A stretch of DNA of 61,151 nt from JAICLV01 sp036380925 (lineage in GTDB: Bacteria; Actinomycetota; Actinomycetes; Acidothermales; Acidothermaceae), in NCBI GenBank assembly GCA_036380925.1, contig DASVDW010000011.1:1-61151 (forward strand), in the 5' to 3' direction. Shown in pieces: positions 1 to 7,530 of this stretch. A program made the translations under genes and the position numbers. The notes beneath the pieces are model-generated. The model was given only the letters and a program-made list of their open reading frames with translations. It was not told the origin of the DNA and did no database searches. How positions within the stretch are numbered: position 1 is the stretch's first letter; each line of letters begins with the position of its first letter.

Positions 1-252
1 GGTCGGTGCGGTGGCCCGCAATGCCACCACGTGCTCATGTCGCACCGTCGCCAACATCGCCGCGTCGCGTCGCAACTGCCGCTGCGCCAAGGCGTCGAGC
101 GAGGGGTCGAGCCGCAGCAGCTTCAGCGCCGCGAGCTCACCGGTGGCCTGCGAGCGCGCTCGCCACACCTCGCCGCAAGCGCCGAACCCGAGCAACTCCT
201 CGACGTCGAAGCCTGGAAGACGAAACGAGTCCACGCCGACATTCGACCGCAT
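1..252 (-). CDS. Serine/threonine protein kinase, N-terminal part (runs off left edge)
   Basis: Reading the minus strand from ATG at 252 gives 84 codons that look like the N-lobe of a Hanks-type protein kinase. The glycine-rich loop reads LLGFGACGEVWRA (about residues 18-30), followed by the ATP-binding lysine in ELAALKLLR (about residue 40). An alpha-C-like helix and a strand ending in VRHEHVVAL follow. Such kinases phosphorylate Ser/Thr of cytosolic or membrane targets. The catalytic loop and any extracellular sensor lie outside the window, so the substrate and subclass are unknown. It is divergent from lipB, with about 280 bases between them. The start is chosen because the homology begins a few residues later; a GTG at 234 is the alternative. 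Confidence 0.8.
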   Translation of the reverse strand, partial: MRSNVGVDSFRLPGFDVEELLGFGACGEVWRARSQATGELAALKLLRLDPSLDALAQRQLRRDAAMLATVRHEHVVALRATAPT

Positions 253-533
253 TCCGGCGCCACCGCGCTGTTGTCGTCCACAGGCCGCCGAGGTCGGCTT
301 TCGCGCACCAGCGGCTCTCGCCTCGCCGCCGAGGGCCACCGCGGACGAGCGATTTGCCAAGCCCGTGGATTTTCCCTTGCACACCAGGGACTTTTCATGA
401 CCGCCGCTCGCTGCGCCGCAATCTTCTCGTCGTCCGACGACGTGATGGCCGGACCGCCGGCGGCTCATCGTTGCCGCCCGATGAGCTGCCATCCGGCCAA
501 GAAGTTGAAAGCTGAAACACGTATTGTCGAAGG

Positions 534-1199
534 GTGAGCGAGCTGCGATTCAAGCGACTGGGGTTGCTGCCCTACGACGACGCGTGGGCGCTGCAGCGTG
601 AGATCCACGCGCGCCGGGTCGCTGACGAGATTCCCGACACCTGCCTGCTGTTGGAGCATCCACCGGTGTTCACGGCTGGCAAGCGCACTCAGGACTTCGA
701 GCGTCCGGTCGACGGCACGCCGGTGATAGAGGTCGACCGCGGCGGCCGCATCACCTGGCACGGTCCGGGCCAGCTCGTCGGCTATCCGATCGTCAAACTG
801 GCGATGCCGATCGACGCGGTCGGGCATGTGCGGCGACTCGAGCAAGCGCTGATGGCCGCGTGCGCCGATGTCGGCGTGCGCACCGTGCAGATCGCCGGCC
901 GCTCGGGAGTGTGGGCGCCCGCCGACGACACCGGTCCGGATCGCAAGATCGCGGCCATCGGCGTCCGGATCTCGCGCTGCACGACGATGCACGGCTTCGC
1001 TCTCAACTGCGACCCCGACCTCTCGTGGTTCGGTCGCATCGTCCCCTGCGGGATCGACGATGCCGAAGTGACGTCGCTGTCCGCCGAGTTGGGCCGGGAC
1101 GTAACGGTCGAGGAAATGCTGCCGATCGTCGAAACCCACCTGACGCGAACGATCGCCGTCATCGAGCCGCGCGACCGCCGCGTAACCTTGAACGCGTGA
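534..1199 (+). CDS. lipB: Lipoyl(octanoyl) transferase LipB
   Basis: Transfers octanoate from octanoyl-ACP to the lipoyl domains of 2-oxoacid dehydrogenases and the glycine cleavage H protein, the first step of endogenous lipoate synthesis in the cytosol. At 221 residues it has the normal family length. The signature WHGPGQLVGYP (residues 75-85), the conserved lysine in RKIAAIGVR (K138) and the catalytic cysteine in VPCGIDD (C172) are all present. The start is GTG at 534; a purine-rich GAAGG sits almost directly on it, so a leaderless or very short-leader mRNA is possible. The stop overlaps the lipA start (GTGA), so the two are translationally coupled. Confidence 0.97.
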   Translation: MSELRFKRLGLLPYDDAWALQREIHARRVADEIPDTCLLLEHPPVFTAGKRTQDFERPVDGTPVIEVDRGGRITWHGPGQLVGYPIVKLAMPIDAVGHVRRLEQALMAACADVGVRTVQIAGRSGVWAPADDTGPDRKIAAIGVRISRCTTMHGFALNCDPDLSWFGRIVPCGIDDAEVTSLSAELGRDVTVEEMLPIVETHLTRTIAVIEPRDRRVTLNA

Positions 1200-2128
1200 C
1201 AGCGGTAGCCCCCGACGGACGCAAGCTGCTGCGGGTCGAGGCCCGCAACGCGGCGGTGCCGATCGAGAAGAAGCCAGAGTGGATCAAGATCCGCGCGCGG
1301 ATGGGTCCGCAGTACTCGGAGCTGAAGGAACTGGTGCGCAGCGAGGGCCTGCACACGGTGTGCGAAGAGGCTGGCTGTCCGAACATCTTCGAGTGCTGGG
1401 AAGACCGCGAGGCCACCTTCCTGATCGGCGGCGCCACCTGCAGCCGCAACTGCTCGTTCTGCCAGATCGACAGCGGCCGGCCTTCCCCGCTCGACCGCGA
1501 CGAACCGCGCCGGGTCGCCGACTCGGTCAAGCGGATGGGGCTGCGCTACGCGACCATCACCGGCGTGACGCGCGACGACTTGGACGACGAGGGCGCCTGG
1601 CTCTACGCGCAAACGGTGCGCGAGGTGCATGCCGCCGTCCCGGGCTGCGGAGTGGAGTTGCTCACGCCCGACTTCCACGCGAAGCCAGCATTGCTGGAGC
1701 AGATTTTCGACGCCGCGCCCGAGGTCTTCGCGCACAACCTCGAGACGGTTCGGCGGATCTTCAAGTCGATTCGGCCCGGCTTTCGTTACGACCGGTCCCT
1801 CGACGTTCTCCGGCAAGCTCGCGAACGCGGCCTGGTCACCAAGTCCAACCTCATCCTCGGTCTCGGTGAGACGCGCGACGAGACCGTCGAGGCGCTCGCC
1901 GACCTGCGCTCGGTCGACTGCGAACTGGTCACCATCACGCAGTATTTGCGCCCGTCGGTCCGCCATCACCCGGTCGAGCGCTGGGTCAAGCCCGACGAGT
2001 TCGTCGAGCTGGCGAACGTCGCGCGCGAGCTCGGGTTTTCCGGGGTGATGAGCGGACCGCTGGTCCGCTCCTCCTACCGAGCCGGTCGGCTGTACCGCGA
2101 GGCGATCGCGACGCGCGCGTCGTCCTGA
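1196..2128 (+). CDS. lipA: Lipoyl synthase LipA (radical SAM)
   Basis: Inserts two sulfurs into protein-bound octanoyl groups, completing lipoyl cofactor synthesis after LipB. The GTG start at 1196 overlaps the lipB stop by four bases, giving 310 residues, normal for the family. The auxiliary cluster motif is visible as C56, C61 and C67 (VCEEAGCPNIFEC). The radical-SAM CX3CX2C cluster is C82, C86 and C89 (TCSRNCSFC). The late conserved GPLVRSSYRA motif is also present, in which an RSSY-type serine ligates the auxiliary cluster. The open frame continues upstream inside lipB, but that part is not family-like, so I take the coupled start. Confidence 0.97.
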   Translation: MTAVAPDGRKLLRVEARNAAVPIEKKPEWIKIRARMGPQYSELKELVRSEGLHTVCEEAGCPNIFECWEDREATFLIGGATCSRNCSFCQIDSGRPSPLDRDEPRRVADSVKRMGLRYATITGVTRDDLDDEGAWLYAQTVREVHAAVPGCGVELLTPDFHAKPALLEQIFDAAPEVFAHNLETVRRIFKSIRPGFRYDRSLDVLRQARERGLVTKSNLILGLGETRDETVEALADLRSVDCELVTITQYLRPSVRHHPVERWVKPDEFVELANVARELGFSGVMSGPLVRSSYRAGRLYREAIATRASS

Positions 2129-2143
2129 TCTTCGGCCGACCCC

Positions 2144-2149
2144 TATCCT
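2144..2149 (+). promoter_or_regulatory. Candidate -10 element of the DUF4191 gene
   Basis: TATCCT lies 9 bases before the ATG at 2159, and no Shine-Dalgarno sequence is visible. This is the usual geometry of a leaderless actinobacterial transcript. No clear -35 is seen. Confidence 0.35.
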
Positions 2150-2158
2150 GGGCACATC

Positions 2159-2908
2159 ATGGCGAAGACACCGACACCACCGACGCCCGCGTCGTCAAAG
2201 GCGGCAAAGGCGGCCAAGGCAGCGAAGCCAGCCAAGGATCCGGCCGCGCCGAAACGCAGCGCGCAAATCCGCGAGGCTTTCAAGCTCACCCGGCAGCGCG
2301 ACAAGCGGCTCATCCCTGCGATGGCGCTCGCTTTCCTCATCACAGCGGGGCTGTTCGTCCTCGCCGGGTTCTTGCTCCACAGCCTGATCTCGTTCATCGT
2401 CTTCGGCGTTGTCGGCGGCGTGCTGGTCGCGTTCATCGTCTTCGGACGACGCGCTCGCGCGGCGATGTACGGCGAGATCGAAGGCCAACCCGGGGCGGCG
2501 GCCGCGGTGGTCAGCAGCCTGCGCGGCGACTGGCGGCTCACCCCCAACGTCGCGGTCACCCGCAACCAAGACATCGTGCACCGGGTGATCGGCAAGCCGG
2601 GCGTCATCTTGATCGGCGAGGGTTCGACCGACCGGCTCACCCCGCTGATCGCCGACCAGCAAAAGCGCATCGGTCGGGTCGCCGCCGGCACGCCGGTCAC
2701 CGTGGTGCTCGTCGGCAACGAGCCAGGGCAGGTGCCGCTCGGGAAGCTCGAGCGCAAGCTCACCAGGCTCCCCCGCACGTTCAAGGGCTCGACCGTCGAT
2801 CAGATCGAGGGCCGCATGCGCGCGCTCGGCGGGTTGAACATCCCGATCCCAAAGGGCCCGCTGCCCAAGGGGGCCCGGCTGCCGAAAGGCGTCCGCCCAC
2901 CCCGGTGA
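2159..2908 (+). CDS. DUF4191 family membrane protein
   Basis: A 249-residue protein matching the actinobacterial DUF4191 family that normally follows lipA (Rv2219-like position). The N-terminus is a Lys/Ala/Pro-rich cytoplasmic tail (residues 1-40). Two adjacent hydrophobic helices follow (about 57-76 and 78-98, the second FVVFGVVGG-like and ending at an FGRRARAAMYG boundary). A soluble domain with GDWRLTPNVAVTRNQDIVHRV and VVLVGNEPGQVPL comes next, and the C-terminus is rich in Pro/Lys/Gly. Biochemical function is unknown for the family. Conserved linkage to lipA and glnA1 is the only contextual clue. Confidence 0.85.
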   Translation: MAKTPTPPTPASSKAAKAAKAAKPAKDPAAPKRSAQIREAFKLTRQRDKRLIPAMALAFLITAGLFVLAGFLLHSLISFIVFGVVGGVLVAFIVFGRRARAAMYGEIEGQPGAAAAVVSSLRGDWRLTPNVAVTRNQDIVHRVIGKPGVILIGEGSTDRLTPLIADQQKRIGRVAAGTPVTVVLVGNEPGQVPLGKLERKLTRLPRTFKGSTVDQIEGRMRALGGLNIPIPKGPLPKGARLPKGVRPPR

Positions 2909-2921
2909 GCTCGAGCCAAAA

Positions 2922-3404
2922 TCAAAGCCGGACGGCGATCGAGCCGGCCGCCTTGTCATGCAAACCGCGCTGGTCGCGGTCGTAGACGACCGCCGGAATC
3001 ACCAGAATCAGCAGCACGGTGCGCACCAGCACCCACAGCAAGGCCACCCGGCCGCCGTCGAGTCGTCGGACGCCGATCCCCAGCAACCGCATGCCAAGCG
3101 TGGTGCCGACTGTTCCGAGCAGCAAGACGTACTCGATACCCAGCACCAGCACCGGCCAACCGGGGTTCACCGGGTCGCGGCCGTCGAAGGCGGCGTGCCG
3201 GGTCAGCGTCGACGCGATCAGCACGCAGACGATCCAGTCGATCAGCAGCGCGACGAAACGGCGGCCGAACCCGGCGACCGACCCGGCGCCGGTGGGCGGC
3301 AAGCCGAGGCGTTTGCCGGGATAAGCCGTCGGGTCTGAGTTGCGAACCGCCGCGCCAGGGCCCTCAAGCCATGATCCGACCGCTCGTCTGGTGTCACGCG
3401 CCAC
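2922..3404 (-). CDS. RDD family membrane protein
   Basis: A 160-residue integral membrane protein of the RDD family, in the conserved position between DUF4191 and glnA1 (compare Rv2219A). After a soluble N-terminus beginning ARDTRRAVGSWLEGPG, the RDD-type helix FGRRFVALLIDWIVCVLI contains the typical R..D pair. Further segments are GIEYVLLLGTVGTTLGMRLLGI and LVRTVLLILVIPAVVYDRD, ending with the family motif RGLHDKAAG. The GTG at 3404 is chosen because family similarity starts exactly there; the frame stays open upstream. It converges on DUF4191 with a 13-base gap. Function is unknown; transport has been suggested for some RDD proteins. Confidence 0.88.
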   Translation of the reverse strand: MARDTRRAVGSWLEGPGAAVRNSDPTAYPGKRLGLPPTGAGSVAGFGRRFVALLIDWIVCVLIASTLTRHAAFDGRDPVNPGWPVLVLGIEYVLLLGTVGTTLGMRLLGIGVRRLDGGRVALLWVLVRTVLLILVIPAVVYDRDQRGLHDKAAGSIAVRL

Positions 3405-3448
3405 GACCGCAACGATAACGTCGTCGGAGGAGTTGCTCGCGGCTGGAC

Positions 3449-3464
3449 GTAACGCGGCGGAAAC
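3449..3464 (+). promoter_or_regulatory. GlnR box upstream of glnA1
   Basis: The sequence GTAAC-N6-GAAAC fits the actinobacterial GlnR consensus GTNAC-N6-GNAAC exactly. It lies 77 bases before the glnA1 ATG. GlnR is the OmpR-type global nitrogen regulator and typically activates glnA under nitrogen limitation. An equivalent box lies upstream of glnA2 in this window, which strengthens the call. Confidence 0.7.
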
Positions 3465-3540
3465 ATGAGGGATACCGTCGAGAAACCGCAACGCCCTACC
3501 GTCGTCACCGTTGCCCGAGCCCGCCCACAGGAGGAGACAC

Positions 3541-4965
3541 ATGTTCACGAGCGCCGACGAGGTCCTGGCGTACATCCGTGACAACGACGTGAAGTCCGTC
3601 GACGTTCGTTTTTGCGACCTGCCCGGCATCATGCAGCACTTCACAGTGCCGGCCGAGTCGTTCGACGCGAGCGTGTTCACCGACGGGCTCGGCTTCGACG
3701 GCTCGTCAATTCGCGGCTTCCAGGCGATCCACGAGTCAGACATGCTGCTCCTGCCTGACGCCTCGAGCGCGGTGCTCGACCCGTTCCGCACCGAGAAGAC
3801 GCTGAACCTCACCTTCTTCATCCACGACCCGCTCACCGGCGAGGCGTACAGCCGCGACCCGCGCAACGTCGCGAAGAAAGCGGAGGCCTACCTGGCGAGC
3901 AGCGGCATCGCCGACACCGCGTACTTCGGACCCGAGGCGGAGTTCTACGTCTTCGACGACGTGCGGTACGAGACCAATTCGCACGAGAGCTACTACCACA
4001 TCGACTCGGTCGCGGGCGCGTGGAACACCGGCCGGATCGAAGACGGCGGCAACCGCGGTTACAAGGTGCGCTACAAGGGCGGCTACTTCCCGGTGCCGCC
4101 GGTCGACCACTTCGCCGATCTGCGCGCGGAGATGACGCGCGCGCTCATCGAGGCCGGCTTGCCGGTCGAGCGCCAGCACCACGAGGTCGGCACCGCCGGG
4201 CAGGCCGAGATCAACTACAAGTTCAACACGCTGCTGAAGGCGGCCGACGACTTGATGACCTTCAAGTACGTCATCAAGAACGTCGCGTGGGCGAACGGCA
4301 AGACCGCCACCTTCATGCCGAAGCCGATTTTCGGCGACAACGGCTCAGGCATGCACTGCCACCAGTCGCTGTGGAAGGACGGCTCGCCGCTGTTCTACGA
4401 CGAGCTGGGTTACGCCGGGCTGTCCGACATCGCGCGCTACTACATCGGCGGACTGCTGAAGCACGCGCCGTCGCTGCTCGCCTTCACCAACCCGACCGTG
4501 AACAGCTACCACCGGCTGGTGCCGGGATTCGAGGCACCGGTCAACCTGGTCTACAGCCAGCGCAACCGTTCCGCCTGCATCCGCATCCCCATCACCGGGA
4601 CCAACCCGAAGGCCAAGCGCCTTGAGTTCCGGGTGCCCGACCCGTCGTGCAACCCCTACCTCGCGTTCGCCGCGATGCTGATGGCGGGCCTGGACGGGGT
4701 CCGCAACAAGATCGAGCCGCTCGACCCGGTCGACAAGGACCTCTACGAGTTGCCGCCCGAGGAGCACGCCAGCGTGCCGCAGGTGCCGGGCTCGTTGCCT
4801 GAGGTGCTCGACGCGCTCGAGGCCGACCAGGACTACCTGCTCGAGGGCGGCGTCTTCACCAGGGACCTCATCGACACCTGGATCGACTACAAGCGCACCA
4901 AGGAAGTCGACTCGATCCGGCTGCGTCCGCACCCGCACGAGTTCGAGCTCTACTTCGACATCTAA
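3541..4965 (+). CDS. glnA: Glutamine synthetase type I (GlnA1)
   Basis: Condenses glutamate and ammonia to glutamine with ATP; a cytosolic dodecamer. At 474 residues it has the length of bacterial GSI-beta enzymes. Visible signatures are GFDGSSIRGF, the glutamate-rich FGPEAEFYVFD, the metal/ammonium motif NGSGMHCHQSLW, the ATP-site KPIFGDNGSG region, NRSACIRIPI and NPYLAFAAMLMAG. The GlnE adenylylation site is Tyr402 in KDLYELPPEE, so activity can be tuned by the glnE product encoded about 2.5 kb away. The start is ATG 3541 with AGGAGGAGAC just upstream; an in-frame upstream extension to 3511 lacks family similarity. A GlnR box precedes it and a strong hairpin follows. Confidence 0.98.
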   Translation: MFTSADEVLAYIRDNDVKSVDVRFCDLPGIMQHFTVPAESFDASVFTDGLGFDGSSIRGFQAIHESDMLLLPDASSAVLDPFRTEKTLNLTFFIHDPLTGEAYSRDPRNVAKKAEAYLASSGIADTAYFGPEAEFYVFDDVRYETNSHESYYHIDSVAGAWNTGRIEDGGNRGYKVRYKGGYFPVPPVDHFADLRAEMTRALIEAGLPVERQHHEVGTAGQAEINYKFNTLLKAADDLMTFKYVIKNVAWANGKTATFMPKPIFGDNGSGMHCHQSLWKDGSPLFYDELGYAGLSDIARYYIGGLLKHAPSLLAFTNPTVNSYHRLVPGFEAPVNLVYSQRNRSACIRIPITGTNPKAKRLEFRVPDPSCNPYLAFAAMLMAGLDGVRNKIEPLDPVDKDLYELPPEEHASVPQVPGSLPEVLDALEADQDYLLEGGVFTRDLIDTWIDYKRTKEVDSIRLRPHPHEFELYFDI

Positions 4966-4983
4966 ATCACCCGTTTGACCGCG

Positions 4984-5011
4984 CGAGCGGGGCCCCGGCG
5001 GGCCCCGCTCG
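4984..5011 (+). terminator. Intrinsic terminator-like hairpin after glnA1
   Basis: A perfect 12-bp GC-rich inverted repeat (CGAGCGGGGCCC / GGGCCCCGCTCG) with a CGGC loop starts 18 bases after the glnA1 stop. There is no U-tract, which is common for actinobacterial terminators. Confidence 0.65.
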
Positions 5012-5155
5012 TCGCTGGTCGCGGACCCGCGGCCGGGCCGGTTTACGCGCCGGGCGAACGCCGCGCCCGATCGCGGCGCCGCGCCGATCAATCGATGAGC
5101 GACCCGCCCCCGCCGTCTGCCAAGATGGCTGACCGTGGGAGGTGCCGGCGTCGAA

Positions 5156-6154
5156 ATGACGGGAGAACGGCCGGTGGCGTCTTCCGGCGGGGCGCTCGAT
5201 AAACCGGTCCTTATGACCCGCCCTCGTCGGAGCTGGCGGCCGCTCGGGCCGCTGTTGCCAGAGCGCATGCGCCAGCAGCGGCGACCTCGGCTGTGGCAGG
5301 AGGTCGCCTTCATCCTGCTCAGCTACTGGGTCTACTCACTGATCCGCAACGCGGTGCCCACGCACGAGAAGCCGGCGCAGGAACATGCGCGCACCATCCT
5401 CGACGCCGAGAAGGCGCTGAGCATCGACATTGAGCGAACCCTCAACCACTTCGTCGACGCCGTCCACTGGGGTGGGTGGCACTGGCTGGCCAACCTGTCC
5501 GACTACTACTACGCGGTGATGCACTTCATCGTCGTCATCGCGGTGTTGGTGTGGGTGTACGTCCGGCACCCCCTGAACTACCGCTCGGTGCGCACCGTCT
5601 TGTACGCGGCCAACGGGCTCGCCGCCGCGGGATTTTGGTTCTATCCGCTGGCGCCTCCGCGGCTGATGACGGGGCAGAACTACATCGACACGGTTGTGAA
5701 GTACCACACGTGGGGGTCGTGGGGTTCGGGCGACGTCGCCAAGGTGTCGAACCAGTTCGCCGCCATGCCGTCGCTGCACATCGGGTGGTCGTTGTGGGCG
5801 GGCATCACGTTGTTCATGTTGAGCCGGCGATGGTGGTTGCGCACGCTCGGCCTGCTCTACCCGGCCGCGACGTTCTTCGTCATCATCGGCACCGCGAACC
5901 ACTTCGTGCTCGACGCGGTCGGCGGCATCGTCGTCCTCGCCCTGGGCTTCGGCATCCAGCGAGTGCTGACCGGTCGACCCGCCTACACCCCGGGCGCCGA
6001 ATACGTCGCCGAGCCCGGCGCCAACCCCGCCGCCGAGCGGGTGACGCCCACCGAACCGCGACGGCCACGCCATCCGGTCATCCAGCTGCCCCAGGAAAGC
6101 GAACCCGCGGCCGACCCGCCGCCGGGTCGAGCGCCTCCTCGGTCGCCGGGTTAG
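5156..6154 (+). CDS. PAP2-superfamily membrane protein (inositol-phosphorylceramide-synthase-like)
   Basis: A polytopic membrane protein of about 332 residues with PAP2/IPCS-type active-site motifs. QFAAMPSLHIGWSLW contains the catalytic-region histidine, and IIGTANHFVLDAVGGIVV contains the second His/Asp pair. The earlier conserved WFYPLAPPRLM matches the PAP2_3 subfamily. Around five or six membrane helices lie between about residues 50 and 270, with a Pro-rich hydrophilic C-terminal tail. Family members hydrolyse or transfer phospholipid head groups at the membrane surface; the substrate here is unknown. The start is uncertain: ATG 5156 has a GGGAGG 13 bases upstream, GTG 5135 is in frame earlier, and ATG 5213 is later. 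Its stop overlaps the convergent MFS stop. Confidence 0.8.
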   Translation: MTGERPVASSGGALDKPVLMTRPRRSWRPLGPLLPERMRQQRRPRLWQEVAFILLSYWVYSLIRNAVPTHEKPAQEHARTILDAEKALSIDIERTLNHFVDAVHWGGWHWLANLSDYYYAVMHFIVVIAVLVWVYVRHPLNYRSVRTVLYAANGLAAAGFWFYPLAPPRLMTGQNYIDTVVKYHTWGSWGSGDVAKVSNQFAAMPSLHIGWSLWAGITLFMLSRRWWLRTLGLLYPAATFFVIIGTANHFVLDAVGGIVVLALGFGIQRVLTGRPAYTPGAEYVAEPGANPAAERVTPTEPRRPRHPVIQLPQESEPAADPPPGRAPPRSPG

Positions 6155-7479
6155 TGCTCCTCTTGCGCGGAGGCCAGCCGGGCCCACGCGCCGTCGATCA
6201 CCTCGTTCGGCCACAGGTAGCGGGCGACCGCCATGACGAGCAGCCCTGCGATGCCCGCCCAGGCGACGCCCGCCGCCGCGCCGCGCCATTCGGCCACCGC
6301 GCCCCACAACAAGAAACCGACGCCTTGGGTGATGGCGATGGTCGCCGCGGCGAGCCCGTTCGCCCGGCCGCGCAGCGCCCGCTCGGTGACCACGTTGTAG
6401 GCGGCGATCGTCGCCACCAGGAACGCCTGCGCCAGCCCGCTGCCGATCCACAGCAGACACAACAGGCCGATCGGCGGCACCAAGGCGGTCAGCGCCAGGC
6501 ACGACGCGCCGACCACCCCGAGCGGCAGCAGATAGCTTCCCTGCAGCCGAACCGGGACGAACTTGATGAACGCCCACGCGCCAACGGCCACGCCGAGCGG
6601 TTGCGACGCGGCGAGCAGTCCGGCGACGACCGCACCGTGGCCGTGCTGGCGGGCGTACGCCACCGCCAGGCTGTCCGGTGCGATCAAGAAGATGAGCGAG
6701 AACGCGCTGAACATCAGCAGCGCCCGCCGCGCGGGGTGCTGCCAGACGATGGCCAGGTTTGGCACCGCGCCGCGCAGCAGCGACCGCGCCGTCGGCCGCC
6801 CGCTGGCGTCGGCCGCCGGCCGCAGCGTGAGATGGGTGTGGATCATCAGGTAGGAGGCGACGAACGTCAGCGCGTCGAGCGCGAGCGCCCCCCGCGGGGT
6901 GATCGCGGCGACCACCAAGCCGCCGAGGGCGAATCCGAACACCTGGTCGACCTGCTGCAGAATCCGGCTGACCGCGACCGCTCGCACATACCGCTTGCCG
7001 CTTTCGAAGATGTCGGGCAGCGTCGCGCCGCGGGCCGAGGAGAACGGCGGCGAGAAGAAGCTGGAGACCAGCACCAGGCCGATGAGCGCGGCGATCGGCA
7101 TGCCGTGCACCATGCTGGCCAACGCGAGCAGCGACACCACCACCGCACGGCCCGCGTCGCAGGTCAGCATCACGTTGCGGCGCGGGAACCGATCGGCCAA
7201 CGGCGAGAGCAAGATGCTGCCGAACACCCACGGCACGTAGGTGACGGCGTAGGTCGCGGCGGCGAGGAACGGACTGTTCGACCGCCCGTAGACGAGCAGC
7301 GAAATGGCGATCGCGGCGATCTGGTCTCCGCACTCGCTGGTGGCCTGGGCCATGATCACGCCGCGAAACTCGCGGTTGCGCAACACTCCGGGGCCGGCTT
7401 CGGGCAGCCGGACCGTCGCCATGGTAGCTGCCCCCGTCACGGACGCCCCCGCACGTTCGCCCTCAGTCGTCAATGGCAT
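6151..7479 (-). CDS. MFS transporter (drug-exporter-like)
   Basis: A polytopic protein of about 442 residues of the major facilitator superfamily. The first helix region begins LRNREFRGVIMAQATSECGDQIAAIAISLLVY. The conserved loop 2-3 motif is represented by LSPLADRFPRRNVML, and about twelve hydrophobic segments are countable. The overall pattern resembles macrolide/drug exporters, but the substrate cannot be inferred. ATG 7479 is the start used; ATG 7422 (MATVRLPEAG) is an equally reasonable shorter choice. It follows glnE on the same strand with a gap of about 50 bases, and may be co-transcribed with it. Its stop overlaps the PAP2 gene stop by three bases. Confidence 0.85.
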   Translation of the reverse strand: MPLTTEGERAGASVTGAATMATVRLPEAGPGVLRNREFRGVIMAQATSECGDQIAAIAISLLVYGRSNSPFLAAATYAVTYVPWVFGSILLSPLADRFPRRNVMLTCDAGRAVVVSLLALASMVHGMPIAALIGLVLVSSFFSPPFSSARGATLPDIFESGKRYVRAVAVSRILQQVDQVFGFALGGLVVAAITPRGALALDALTFVASYLMIHTHLTLRPAADASGRPTARSLLRGAVPNLAIVWQHPARRALLMFSAFSLIFLIAPDSLAVAYARQHGHGAVVAGLLAASQPLGVAVGAWAFIKFVPVRLQGSYLLPLGVVGASCLALTALVPPIGLLCLLWIGSGLAQAFLVATIAAYNVVTERALRGRANGLAAATIAITQGVGFLLWGAVAEWRGAAAGVAWAGIAGLLVMAVARYLWPNEVIDGAWARLASAQEEH

Positions 7480-7530
7480 GCATCCGCCGACGCACACCGG
7501 GCATTTTGCCCAGCGCGGAACTGTGTGTGC

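Noticed and set aside
6..537. Several overlapping plus-strand frames at the left edge
   Set aside because: They are antisense to the kinase N-lobe on the minus strand and intergenic sequence; the minus-strand reading has a proper glycine-rich loop and lysine.
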